A stretch of 64,000 nt of DNA from Marinobacter sp. ATCH36 (GTDB lineage Bacteria > Pseudomonadota > Gammaproteobacteria > Pseudomonadales > Oleiphilaceae): contig NZ_JAMJPL010000002.1 of the NCBI RefSeq assembly GCF_023555055.1, positions 372,001 to 436,000 on the forward strand. The letters are read 5' to 3'. The notes beneath the pieces are model-generated. The model had not been told where the DNA came from. It saw nothing but the letters and a program-made list of their open reading frames with translations, and ran no database searches. Positions 8,118-14,984 of the stretch are shown here, one piece after another (positions within the stretch are counted from its first letter, which is position 1; the number at the start of each line of letters is the position of its first letter). The position numbers and the translations under genes are program-made.

Positions 8118-8387
8118 TTACTCCGTCGCTTGCTCGACCTCGTCACCCATCTCTTCCATGCCTTCCTTTGCGTTATACCAAGCTGAAGAAGTGGCCTGTT
8201 TTGTATTCTCCCAGGCGCTCTCACTGACTTCCTTGGTATTTTCCCAGGCCTGCTGCAAGCTCTGGCTAGTCTCGTTCCACCAATCCTCGTTGTACTCTGG
8301 CAGTTTTTTCAACTCGTCCCGAGTCATTTCCATGTGAACTTCGTATTCAACGCCGTCGAAGCCTGCATTGTCGGACTCCTGTATCAA
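8118..8387 (-). CDS. Small acidic protein, possible truncated PRC-barrel remnant
   Basis: Up to 89 residues. The first part (GVEYEVHMEMTRDELKKLPEY) looks like the C-terminal end of a PRC-barrel domain, and the rest is a hydrophilic, acidic helix with repeated AWENTK units at about 47-66, an amphipathic pattern seen in stress or lipid-associated proteins. The only start giving full length is a TTG at 8387; an ATG at 8333 gives 71 residues. The frame is closed by a stop only 13 codons upstream of the TTG, so if this was once a full PRC-barrel gene its 5' part is gone. It may be a fragment or a short functional gene. Confidence 0.5.
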   Translation of the reverse strand: MIQESDNAGFDGVEYEVHMEMTRDELKKLPEYNEDWWNETSQSLQQAWENTKEVSESAWENTKQATSSAWYNAKEGMEEMGDEVEQATE

Positions 8388-8457
8388 GTCACTCCTGTGA
8401 ACGCCCGTGGCGAATATGCACTACGGGCGGTATCTAGCTAGACGCTATCAATGTCCG

Positions 8458-8478
8458 AATTCACTGATTCAGTGAATT
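8458..8478. promoter_or_regulatory. 21-bp palindrome, operator-like
   Basis: AATTCACTGA and TCAGTGAATT are perfect inverted repeats around a single T. It lies about 70 bp upstream of the 8118-8387 gene on the minus strand and between it and the yefM-yoeB 3' end. The size and symmetry suit a repressor operator; no regulator can be named. Confidence 0.4.
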
Positions 8479-8594
8479 ACGTAACGTTTTTTAACCTAGC
8501 AAAGGCCTTGGCACTTGCCAAATGACGTCGCCGCAATGAGTCAGCAATATCAACGGGTGGCTCTTTTAACACACAAGGGTCATGATCGTAGTTG

Positions 8595-8645
8595 TAGTGC
8601 TTGAAGCGGTGGAAAAATTGTCCGGCAACAGCGGCTGGTCATGCA
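8595..8645 (-). repeat. Degenerate left half of an attC-like site after yoeB
   Basis: Minus strand, just after the reconstructed yoeB stop: GACCAGCCGCTGTTGCCGGAC resembles the same part of the attC-like site at 9222-9293 (AACCAGGGGCTGTTGTCGGAC). The terminal box is poor (GCATGAC) and no convincing right half was found, so this may be a decayed site or chance similarity. Confidence 0.3.
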
Positions 8646-8910
8646 TTATTCGTAGTGGCTCCAGAGCCTGAGAACTTTCACCATACGCTCGTCGTCGAGC
8701 ACCTGGTAAACCAGACGATGCTGAATATTGATGCGGCGTGAATAGCCCCCCCCCAAGGTCACCAATGAGCTTCTCAAACGGAGGCGGCTTGCGGTATGGA
8801 TCTTCCGCTATCAGCGCTAACAGTTCCTGGGCTTTTGGTTTGAGGCCGCTGGAGGCCAACTTCTTTGCATCCTTCTGGGCTTGCTTGGCGGAAACCAACT
8901 TCCATGTCAC
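8646..8910 (-). pseudogene. yoeB: YoeB-type toxin, frameshifted at a run of nine C
   Basis: An endoribonuclease toxin of the RelE/YoeB family that cleaves mRNA at the ribosome. The first 53 residues match YoeB, including Glu46 (PPFEKLIGD). The frame then breaks at a run of nine C on the plus strand (8746-8754). With eight C, the protein would continue YSRRINIQHRLVYQV and end WSHYE at 8646, giving 87 residues with Arg65 and the C-terminal His-Tyr of the active site. In the frame as written the toxin core is lost and a nonsense tail follows to 8566. This is either real inactivation, slippage-type variation, or a sequencing error. It overlaps yefM by four bases. Confidence 0.85.
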
Positions 8911-9149
8911 CAGTCCAGCTCCTCATCGCATTCATCCACGGGGGCATCCATCCCCTCACGAATAGACTCCCGCATACCGGGTACGGAGAGCAGGTAAAGT
9001 GTTTCCTGAATTGCAGACCAGTCTTCCTCGGAAACTAGAACGGCTTTGTTCCGCTTACCCATGATGACGATTGGTTGGTGGGACTCGGCGGTCTCGTCAA
9101 TCAATCGATAAAGGTTGCTGCGCGCCTCAGTTGCTGTGATTCGGGTCAT
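8907..9149 (-). CDS. yefM: YefM/Phd-family antitoxin
   Basis: The 80-residue antitoxin partner of YoeB. The N-terminal Phd/YefM DNA-binding domain is clear from MTRITATEARSNLYRLIDE and the PIVIMGKRNKAVLVSEEDW block; the acidic C-terminal tail (DAPVDECDEELDW) wraps the toxin. It normally represses its own promoter as a complex with YoeB. The ATG at 9149 matches the conserved family N-terminus; the frame is open further upstream without support. It overlaps yoeB by an ATGA. If yoeB is dead, this gene is an orphan antitoxin. Confidence 0.9.
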   Translation of the reverse strand: MTRITATEARSNLYRLIDETAESHQPIVIMGKRNKAVLVSEEDWSAIQETLYLLSVPGMRESIREGMDAPVDECDEELDW

Positions 9150-9221
9150 GACGCACCTCTTGCGTGTTCGAATTTCCACCAAGTGTACGCCTATAGGTAC
9201 GTACGTCAAGACGAACGTTAT

Positions 9222-9293
9222 GGATAACGCCCTGGCTTTTCGGCGTGCCGGAGCGCCAGCGTAGGCGCGTCCGACAACAGCCCCTGGTTAAGC
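9222..9293 (-). repeat. attC-like recombination site after higA
   Basis: 72 bp, read on the minus strand: left box GCTTAAC (fits RYYYAAC) holds the higA stop codon, right box GTTATCC. The arms are imperfect inverted repeats: GGCTGTTGTCGGACGCGCC pairs with GGCACGCCGAAAAGCC, leaving unpaired bases on the left arm as in integron attC sites. Orientation agrees with the minus-strand higBA genes before it. The right box has a T where the consensus has a purine. Confidence 0.65.
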
Positions 9294-9581
9294 TGCTTCG
9301 AAGTCCAGGGGATGTATTCCATCCAGGTTGACCGTGTTGCGGGCCACCCAAAGATCGTACATGTCCTGCATCGCCAACCAGCTCTCAGGAGTACGCCCGA
9401 GAACCTTGGATAGCCGAAGCGCCATTTCCGGGCTAATACCACTATCCCCTTTGAGCAGCCGAGACAAAGTGGAGGGTGAGACCCCAAGACTGGACGCAAG
9501 CTGACGGGAACTGATACCGAAAGGCTCCAGGTACACCTCCCGAATGAATTCACCTGGATGCGGCGGATTATGCATAGTCAT
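9288..9581 (-). CDS. higA: HigA-family antitoxin
   Basis: A 97-residue XRE-type helix-turn-helix antitoxin of the HigA/VapI family. The N-terminal [17 protein letters not shown] is diagnostic, and the DNA-binding helices are in [21 protein letters not shown] (about 24-44), followed by [23 protein letters not shown]. It neutralises HigB and represses the higBA promoter. Order toxin-first (higB then higA) is the usual one for this family. The start overlaps the higB stop by one base (TAATG). The TAA stop is inside the left box of an attC-like site. Confidence 0.94.
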   Translation of the reverse strand: MTMHNPPHPGEFIREVYLEPFGISSRQLASSLGVSPSTLSRLLKGDSGISPEMALRLSKVLGRTPESWLAMQDMYDLWVARNTVNLDGIHPLDFEAA

Positions 9582-9859
9582 TAGTGATAATCCTCATAAT
9601 CAAGAATGTAGGCGTTGCCGTCCTGAAATTCGAACGTCATGCGCCAATTTCCGTTAACCCGAATTGACCACCGACCTTTATCTCTACCCTTCAATGGATG
9701 AAGCCTAAAACCAGGGATGTCCATGTCTTCCACCGAAGTGGCGGTATCCAAAGCAGCCAGCTGCATGCGCAGTTTCTTGGCATGATCCGGCTGTATGTCA
9801 GACGTGCTACCGGTCGAGTAGAACCGCTTCAGTCCTTTGTGACGGACTGATTTAATCAT
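9581..9859 (-). CDS. higB: HigB-family toxin
   Basis: A 92-residue RelE-superfamily ribonuclease toxin that acts on ribosome-bound mRNA. Family features: [14 protein letters not shown] at the N-terminus, [26 protein letters not shown] in the middle and a C-terminal DYEDYH. The basic and aromatic active-site positions (Arg in [13 protein letters not shown]) are in place, so the toxin appears intact. It is read together with higA, and the module sits between two attC-like sites, a layout expected for an integron cassette of about 675 bp. Confidence 0.94.
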   Translation of the reverse strand: MIKSVRHKGLKRFYSTGSTSDIQPDHAKKLRMQLAALDTATSVEDMDIPGFRLHPLKGRDKGRWSIRVNGNWRMTFEFQDGNAYILDYEDYH

Positions 9860-9898
9860 GAGAGGATGCTAGCATGTTGCGCATCACGCAACAACCAA

Positions 9899-9976
9899 GC
9901 TTAACGCTGAGCGCACCGGTGACTTTGACGCAGCGAAGCGGAGACAAAGGCATCCGAGTGCCGCGCCTGGTTAAAT
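9899..9976 (-). repeat. attC-like recombination site after parE
   Basis: 78 bp, read on the minus strand: left box ATTTAAC (fits RYYYAAC) begins three bases after the parE stop, right box GTTAAGC fits GTTRRRY exactly. Between them the arms are imperfect inverted repeats: CAGGCGCGGCACTCGGATG against the complement of CACCGGTGCGCTCAGC, with CTTTG shared further in and a central CCGCTTCGCTGCG. This is the best attC candidate in the window. Confidence 0.7.
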
Positions 9977-9978
9977 TG

Positions 9979-10260
9979 CTATCGTTCACCCTCAAGGCCA
10001 TGCCATACCCGGAGAATAATGATGGCACTGGCATGAACCGAATATCGAACGACGTATTTTCCGAACACCATATCTCGAACAGAATCAGGCACCGGCGCCA
10101 TTTCAACCGGTGTGCCCATTTTGGGAAAATCTGGAAGCAGTTCAATTTTGCCAACCAGTTCGGTGGCGATCCTGGTTGCCGCCGACGGGTTGTGAACGGC
10201 AATGAACTCCCTGAGGCGCTTCAAGTCTTCAATGGCTTCGTCCGTGTAAACCAGTTTCAC
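9979..10260 (-). CDS. parE: ParE/RelE-family toxin
   Basis: A 93-residue toxin of the ParE/RelE superfamily. The sequence shows the family layout: an N-terminal strand (KLVYTDEAIEDLKRL), two long helices (REFIAVHNPSAATRIATELVGKIELLPDFPKMGTPV), then the strands VRDMVFGKYVVRYSVHASAIIILRVWHGLE. ParE proteins poison DNA gyrase, while RelE relatives cut mRNA; the two cannot be separated here. The gene overlaps the upstream antitoxin by four bases and ends three bases before an attC-like site. It appears intact. Confidence 0.9.
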   Translation of the reverse strand: MKLVYTDEAIEDLKRLREFIAVHNPSAATRIATELVGKIELLPDFPKMGTPVEMAPVPDSVRDMVFGKYVVRYSVHASAIIILRVWHGLEGER

Positions 10261-10529
10261 TTACCTGACCTCGGTGCATCCTGCTCATTTTCGGTTCCCC
10301 AACTATTAAGCCAGCTATGAACCTCGCTGGAATCAACCACCTTGCCTTGGGCGGCGGACTCCATTGCTTCCAAAGTTTGCTTCCACCGCTCTTGCTCAAG
10401 CTGCTGCTTTTCTATGTATTCCGACAAGGCCTGATTGATTACCCAGCCTTTACTCCGGTGGAGCCTGCTGGCGATTGCTTCCAGGTTCTGCTCAACTTCT
10501 GCCTGAAGGCGAACTGTCGTGACACTCAT
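10257..10529 (-). CDS. parD: Ribbon-helix-helix antitoxin, ParD/CopG type
   Basis: The 90-residue partner of the ParE-type toxin. The N-terminus is a ribbon-helix-helix DNA-binding domain: a strand (VTTVRLQAEVEQNLEAI), then RLHRSKGWVINQALSEYIEKQ. The C-terminal half (QGKVVDSSEVHSWLNSWG) binds the toxin. I chose the ATG at 10529 because GAGGG is seven bases upstream; an ATG two codons earlier is too close to it. The promoter region upstream carries several operator-like repeats. Confidence 0.9.
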   Translation of the reverse strand: MSVTTVRLQAEVEQNLEAIASRLHRSKGWVINQALSEYIEKQQLEQERWKQTLEAMESAAQGKVVDSSEVHSWLNSWGTENEQDAPRSGK

Positions 10530-10607
10530 GACCATACCCTCAAATTGGATAACTACAATGTATTACAGCATAGTCGATGAGGGTGCGGCAAAAAATTTAA
10601 CAGCATA

Positions 10608-10766
10608 TTATACGAACGCGTTCGTATAACTCCGGTCGTATATCCAGCATTTGTATAACTCCAGGCACCCTGACGAATCCTGCACCAAAAAACCAATATA
10701 GTTCATAACGTTAGAGCGCGCACCCCGAATGCAGAATATGCGGTTTTGCGAACGTGTTCGTATAAC
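10608..10766. promoter_or_regulatory. Cluster of GTATAAC-type palindromic repeats upstream of parD
   Basis: A perfect 22-bp palindrome, TTATACGAACG followed by CGTTCGTATAA, is at 10608-10629. A degenerate copy (CGAACGTGTTCGTATAACCCC) is at 10750-10769. A half-copy (TTTGTATAACTCCAGG) is near 10651. On the plus strand the shared unit is TTCGTATAACYCCRG. They lie 80-240 bp upstream of parD. They could be operators, or the remains of cassette junctions. No gene was seen between parD and the copper chaperone gene. Confidence 0.5.
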
Positions 10767-10781
10767 CCCAGCCAACACCAA

Positions 10782-11294
10782 TCAATGCCCGGAGTGATCC
10801 ATTCCCTGCCCTTCCATTTTCATCCCTCCATCCAATGGCTCAACATCCAGTTCCACCTCCATGGTTTCAGCGCCGTCAAAGATCACAGTCAGCGGAATGC
10901 TTTCCCCTTCTTTCAACGGGCCTTTCAGCTTTTCAAGCATCAGGTGGTAACCGTGGGGTTTGAGCTCCACGGTTTCGCCAGCGGGAATGGCCAAGCCATC
11001 TTTTAACGGACGCATGCTCATGTTGCCGTCTTTCATGGTGCTTTCGTGGATGGATACATTTTCCGCCCTGGCGGTAGCTGCGCTGATGAGGGTGATATCG
11101 CTGTCGCCATCGTTGGTGATGTTCATATAGCCAACGCCCATGGGTACGCCGGGCGGTGTGGGGCGGCTCCAGGGGTGATCAATGGTGACCTTGCCTTCGG
11201 TGTACTCCCGGGCAAACGCATTGGTGGAAAGCGTGCCTGCAAGGATGCTTAGGCCTAGCAGTACATTGGCGGCCAGCGTAGATAGTGTTTTCAT
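10782..11294 (-). CDS. Periplasmic copper chaperone, PCu(A)C family
   Basis: A 170-residue secreted protein with an N-terminal signal peptide (LSTLAANVLLGLSILAGTLSTNAFA). PCu(A)C proteins carry Cu(I) to the CuA site of cytochrome c oxidase. The copper ligands of the family (HM-x10-M-x21-HxM pattern) are present in outline: the block VSIHESTMKDGNMSMR and, later, HGYHLMLEKLKGPLKEG. An additional Met/His-rich tail (GGMKMEGQGMDHSGH) could be a second copper site, as in some marine homologues. It stands alone; no sco gene is next to it. Confidence 0.9.
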   Translation of the reverse strand: MKTLSTLAANVLLGLSILAGTLSTNAFAREYTEGKVTIDHPWSRPTPPGVPMGVGYMNITNDGDSDITLISAATARAENVSIHESTMKDGNMSMRPLKDGLAIPAGETVELKPHGYHLMLEKLKGPLKEGESIPLTVIFDGAETMEVELDVEPLDGGMKMEGQGMDHSGH

Positions 11295-11333
11295 GGAGTC
11301 TCTCTTTATAGGTTTGTGATCAGTAGGGTGAAA

Positions 11334-11852
11334 TCAGTCATCCCATTCGTGGTACTGGTTACCCTGCCTCAGCAGCCAATAGGTAACTCCGAGCGCCAGT
11401 GTAGTTGCAGCGATTCCGATCAGGTACATGGGCGTCAGCGTATCGAAATCCAGCACGATGACTTTCCGGGCGATGGCCATGAGGGCAGTCGCAACAACCA
11501 ACTGCACTGGGAAGACATTGGTACCCAGGTATAGCCGTATGTTAATGAAGATTTCCACCGCGATCAGCACCGCCATGAAGGCGCCGAAGGTGTAGAAAAT
11601 ATCGTTGATATTCAAAAGCAGAAAAGGTGGTGTGATCAGCCTGTCGTAAATGATGTAAATAACATCACCAACACCCCAGAGAATGACCGCGACCATCAGT
11701 ACTGCAAGCACCCGGATCGCAAAGCGGATAACCCGGTGCAGGCTGCGGAAAAACGGATCAGGAAAATCAACCGGAAGCTCCTGGTGCAGTTCATGCCGCC
11801 TGTCTGGCGGTGGTGACTGAGCAGGAGTTACATCTTTATCGTGATCGGCCAT
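11334..11852 (-). CDS. psiE: PsiE-family membrane protein
   Basis: A 172-residue inner-membrane protein with four hydrophobic segments and a charged N-terminal tail. The conserved block VQLVVATALMAIARKVIVLDF, followed by a short membrane segment, identifies the phosphate-starvation-inducible E family, whose role is unknown. GGGAGAG precedes the ATG. It lies 47 bp downstream of the phoD-like gene on the same strand, so both are probably one transcript; the pairing of two phosphate-associated families supports a phosphate-related role, which remains an inference. Confidence 0.85.
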   Translation of the reverse strand: MADHDKDVTPAQSPPPDRRHELHQELPVDFPDPFFRSLHRVIRFAIRVLAVLMVAVILWGVGDVIYIIYDRLITPPFLLLNINDIFYTFGAFMAVLIAVEIFINIRLYLGTNVFPVQLVVATALMAIARKVIVLDFDTLTPMYLIGIAATTLALGVTYWLLRQGNQYHEWDD

Positions 11853-11899
11853 TCAATCTCTCCCTTGAGACAGCGATGGTACCAGAAAACAGGAATCTG

Positions 11900-13858
11900 C
11901 TAGCGGCCATTCGGGGGCTCAGACTTTAAAAATCGTGTTCCACCAGAACGTGAGTTCAACTGACGAATGCTGGTGGGTGCCCCTTCTTCATCCAGCTCGA
12001 CCATACCAATTCCAGCATTGTTCCATAGCCGCTCCCCTGCTTCTCGGCCTTCAGGCTCCCGGGGGGTTACCCTCATGCGCCGGCGCTTGGTAAACCAGTT
12101 TAATGGCGACCAGGGTGCGTAGAGCCAGCGGTTGATCCGGTCCAGCCACTCCATAAGAGTATGGGGGAATTCGTTCTTGATACCGCTGCTGGTGATCTGC
12201 CAGATTCTGGGCCGGTCTGGCCTGTGGCGAAGCCGAACATCATAAGCGAAGGAGTAGTGAACGTCGCCTGAGAGAATCACAAAGGTTTCCGGGGTACGGG
12301 AGTGGCGGAAGATGTTCAGCAGCACGCTGGCGGCACCCCGGTGGGCCATCCAGTTTTCAGCGTCCACCAGCAATGGTTTGCCGAAGAAGGTGAACACGTT
12401 CTGGATGGCTTCGATCAGTTTCACCCCGAACATGGGCGCGGGCGACACCACAATCACCGCCTTTTCGCCCATCACATCCTGCTGGAATTCGGTCAGGCCT
12501 TCCCAATCGAGCAGTCCGGAGGGCCGGGCGCGGTTGAGTTCGCTACGCCAGCGGCGGGTGCGGGTGTCCAGCACCACGATTCTGGGCGAGGTCTGCAGCG
12601 TGTAGTGCCATCGCTGGAACTGCAGCAGGGTTTCGATCAGCTGGTCCTGCCCGGTTTGATCGTACACGCCACCCTGCTCTGCCGACGCAGCCAGTTCCCT
12701 GATCGCGGGCATGATGTCGTCGAACGCGTCGGGGTTGTTGCCCCAGCCCTGGCACAGCAGGTAGGCCACCAGGGCGTTGCCGACGATGCGCCGGGAGAAC
12801 GGATGCTCGTAGGTGGTGGTCTCCCACAGGGCGGACAGGTTCCAGTCGTCGGTCACATCGTGGTCGTCGAATATCATATAGGTGGGCAGGTGCGCCAGTG
12901 CCCGTGCCGCGCGAGGCAAACCAGCCACGAAATCGTCTATGATGGCTTGCTGACCCTGGTAGGCCGTTGCATCCTCTGAGCTCAGCTCGGGTTGGTCCTG
13001 CTCCACCAGTTCCCAGCAGACCGGCGACCACACTAGCAGGTACATGGCCATGACTTCGCCCAGGGAGATCAGATGGTTGTGGGCACTGGCGGTGGTGAAC
13101 ACCGGTTTGCGCACGCCGCCGAAGAACCGTTCGATCAGTGCTTCGTTGCTTCGCACGTCCGGGAGCAGTTTTTCCCGGTGGAAGTAGGTGTCTGCGTTCT
13201 CCCGCAACGCCTTGCTGTCGCTGATCGAACCCCCGGTGAGGGCTTCGTCATAAAGGCCCAGGCGGTCAATCAGGTGGTGTATGGCCCGCAGCATGGGGCC
13301 AGCCACATCATCGGCGTAGATCTGGTCGCCGGTCATCATCAGCAACCCTGGCCGTTCTGCAATATCACCCTGGGCTTCAATCAGCAATTGGTCGACCCTT
13401 ACCAGCCCATCGGCGGCGGTGGAATGGGGCCGCCGGCAGGAGCCATGGGCCAGGCGGTCCAGCCGTTCACGAATCGTAAAATCGGGGCGGTCCGCTTCCG
13501 GCAGGCACAGGTGGGGCGCCCAGTCCCGTATCCAGGATTCTCCGCTTCCATCGGAATCCGAATCGGCCACCGACACACCCAGGTCGTAGCCAATACGGGT
13601 GTTTGCCGGTAATGCCTCGCTGAGTTTAACGTCGATCAGATACAGGTAGGCAAAGGCTCCAAACCTCACCCTTGCAACATCTTCTTCCGTCAGTACGCGG
13701 TCCAACCACGGTTCACTGGATTGAGGCAGATGCAGGCGCAGCCTCAGTGTGAGCGAGCAGGACCCGACCAGCCAGAGCGTCAGCCGGTTGAATGTGGTGT
13801 GCCGGAGAATCGGCCCGGCCAATACTGGCGGCAGGGACTTCGAAGACCGCTCAACCAT
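11900..13858 (-). CDS. PhoD-like alkaline phosphatase family protein
   Basis: A 652-residue metallophosphatase-fold protein. Metal-ligand motifs of the PhoD family are visible: MMTGDQIYADDV (about 180-191), MIFDDHDVTDDWN (about 320-332) and VILSGDVHYSFAYDV (about 545). Unlike the secreted Bacillus PhoD, this protein has no Tat signal or signal peptide, and is longer, so it is probably cytoplasmic; such forms are common in proteobacteria and their substrate is unknown. AGGAG precedes the ATG. Possibly cotranscribed with psiE. It is divergent from the GT90/two-component operon, sharing a 105-bp promoter region with response-regulator-type repeats. Confidence 0.88.
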   Translation of the reverse strand: MVERSSKSLPPVLAGPILRHTTFNRLTLWLVGSCSLTLRLRLHLPQSSEPWLDRVLTEEDVARVRFGAFAYLYLIDVKLSEALPANTRIGYDLGVSVADSDSDGSGESWIRDWAPHLCLPEADRPDFTIRERLDRLAHGSCRRPHSTAADGLVRVDQLLIEAQGDIAERPGLLMMTGDQIYADDVAGPMLRAIHHLIDRLGLYDEALTGGSISDSKALRENADTYFHREKLLPDVRSNEALIERFFGGVRKPVFTTASAHNHLISLGEVMAMYLLVWSPVCWELVEQDQPELSSEDATAYQGQQAIIDDFVAGLPRAARALAHLPTYMIFDDHDVTDDWNLSALWETTTYEHPFSRRIVGNALVAYLLCQGWGNNPDAFDDIMPAIRELAASAEQGGVYDQTGQDQLIETLLQFQRWHYTLQTSPRIVVLDTRTRRWRSELNRARPSGLLDWEGLTEFQQDVMGEKAVIVVSPAPMFGVKLIEAIQNVFTFFGKPLLVDAENWMAHRGAASVLLNIFRHSRTPETFVILSGDVHYSFAYDVRLRHRPDRPRIWQITSSGIKNEFPHTLMEWLDRINRWLYAPWSPLNWFTKRRRMRVTPREPEGREAGERLWNNAGIGMVELDEEGAPTSIRQLNSRSGGTRFLKSEPPNGR

Positions 13859-13868
13859 TTAATACTCC

Positions 13869-13906
13869 TGACACACTTTGATGTTTCATTGATGTTTATC
13901 TGACAT
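13869..13906. promoter_or_regulatory. Tandem 10/11-bp-spaced repeats in the divergent promoter
   Basis: On the plus strand TGACAC (13869), TGATGT (13879), TGATGT (13890) and TGACAT (13901) are spaced 10, 11 and 11 bp apart. Evenly spaced direct repeats one helical turn apart are typical of OmpR/PhoB-family response-regulator sites. They lie close to the phoD-like start codon and about 60 bp upstream of the GT90 gene, so they suit control of the GT90 operon or repression of phoD. The likely binder is the OmpR-family regulator at 14985-15692. Confidence 0.5.
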
Positions 13907-13963
13907 TTCCTTGAGCGTTGCCCGTTACGGTGAAAGCGACTCAACCAACGTCTGGCGACAACA

Positions 13964-14968
13964 ATGCGATTCGGTGACAATTTATCCAAGAACTTTCACA
14001 AACTGGGTTACTACTCCGGTAACGCGATACGCTCCCTGGTTCCCCGGGCTTACTGGCAACGGCAGTGTGACCTGCTGATGGCAGCATACGAAGCCGAAAC
14101 ACCAGAACGCAAGGCAGCCATCGACGCCAGGGTTGCCTATTACAATCGCCTGTCGGCAACGTTCACGTTGTCTTCAAGTGCAGAACCCACCGGAGACTTT
14201 ACCTTCGCCGGCAAGAGTAGCGCTTACTGCTACGATTTTCGCAACCTCATCCAATGTTTCCCCCGGGACCGTAAAGTGGATTACCAGTTCGGCGACGTTA
14301 CCGAAATCCCGAACAGCCCGCGTTTTGTGAAAAGCCGTCCCGTTCGCCGGGATGGGTCTAACCGTAACTCAGTATTACTCAAACTCAACTCGGTTCGGCA
14401 TTACCAGTTTGTTGAGGACCCGACGCCGTTTCGCCAGAAAAAGCCTCTGGCGGTATGGCGGGGCAAGTCCAACCGGCAGCACCGCATCGATTTTGCCACC
14501 CGCTTTATCGACCACCCCCTTTGCGACATTGGCTGCACCCAGCACAAGGAAGCCGAGCCCCAGCCCTACCACAAGGACTTCCTGAGTGTTGAGGAGCAGC
14601 TGCGGTATCAGTTCGTGGTCAGCGTGGAGGGCATTGATGTGGCCACCAACCTCAAGTGGATTATGGCCTCCAATTCCCTGTGCCTGATGCGCCGGCCGCG
14701 CTTTGAAACCTGGTTTATGGAGGGTGCGCTGGTGCCCGGTTACCACTACGTGGAACTGGCCGATGACCATTCCGACCTACCGGAAAAAGTCCGATACTAC
14801 CAGGATCATCCCGACGAGGCCGAAGCCATCATTGCCAACGCCAACCGTTATGTGGAGAAGTTTTTTGACCAGCAAATGGAACAAACCATTGCACTGTTGG
14901 TGATACAGAAATACCTTCAACTGAGCGGACAGGAGGTTTATAACCTTCCCAGTCTAAAGGTCAGTTGA
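13964..14968 (+). CDS. Glycosyltransferase family 90 (LpsA/CAP10-like)
   Basis: A 334-residue protein of the GT90 family, which includes fungal CAP10 and bacterial LpsA-type lipopolysaccharide xylosyl/glucosyltransferases. Family features: AVWRGKSNRQHRIDFATRF, then YQFVVSVEGIDVATNLKWIMASNSLCLMRRPRFETWFMEGALVPGYHYVEL, and the late DLPEKVRYYQDHPDEAEAI helix. No membrane segment or signal, so it acts in the cytoplasm, probably on lipopolysaccharide core or another envelope glycan. It begins an apparent operon with a response regulator 16 bp downstream. The ribosome binding site is weak. Confidence 0.85.
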   Translation: MRFGDNLSKNFHKLGYYSGNAIRSLVPRAYWQRQCDLLMAAYEAETPERKAAIDARVAYYNRLSATFTLSSSAEPTGDFTFAGKSSAYCYDFRNLIQCFPRDRKVDYQFGDVTEIPNSPRFVKSRPVRRDGSNRNSVLLKLNSVRHYQFVEDPTPFRQKKPLAVWRGKSNRQHRIDFATRFIDHPLCDIGCTQHKEAEPQPYHKDFLSVEEQLRYQFVVSVEGIDVATNLKWIMASNSLCLMRRPRFETWFMEGALVPGYHYVELADDHSDLPEKVRYYQDHPDEAEAIIANANRYVEKFFDQQMEQTIALLVIQKYLQLSGQEVYNLPSLKVS

Positions 14969-14984
14969 AAAGGTAAACGGTTGC

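Noticed and set aside
13869..13906. Calling the repeats a PhoB box outright
   Set aside because: The units read TGAYRY rather than CTGTCAT and lie very near the phoD-like start; spacing alone does not identify PhoB.
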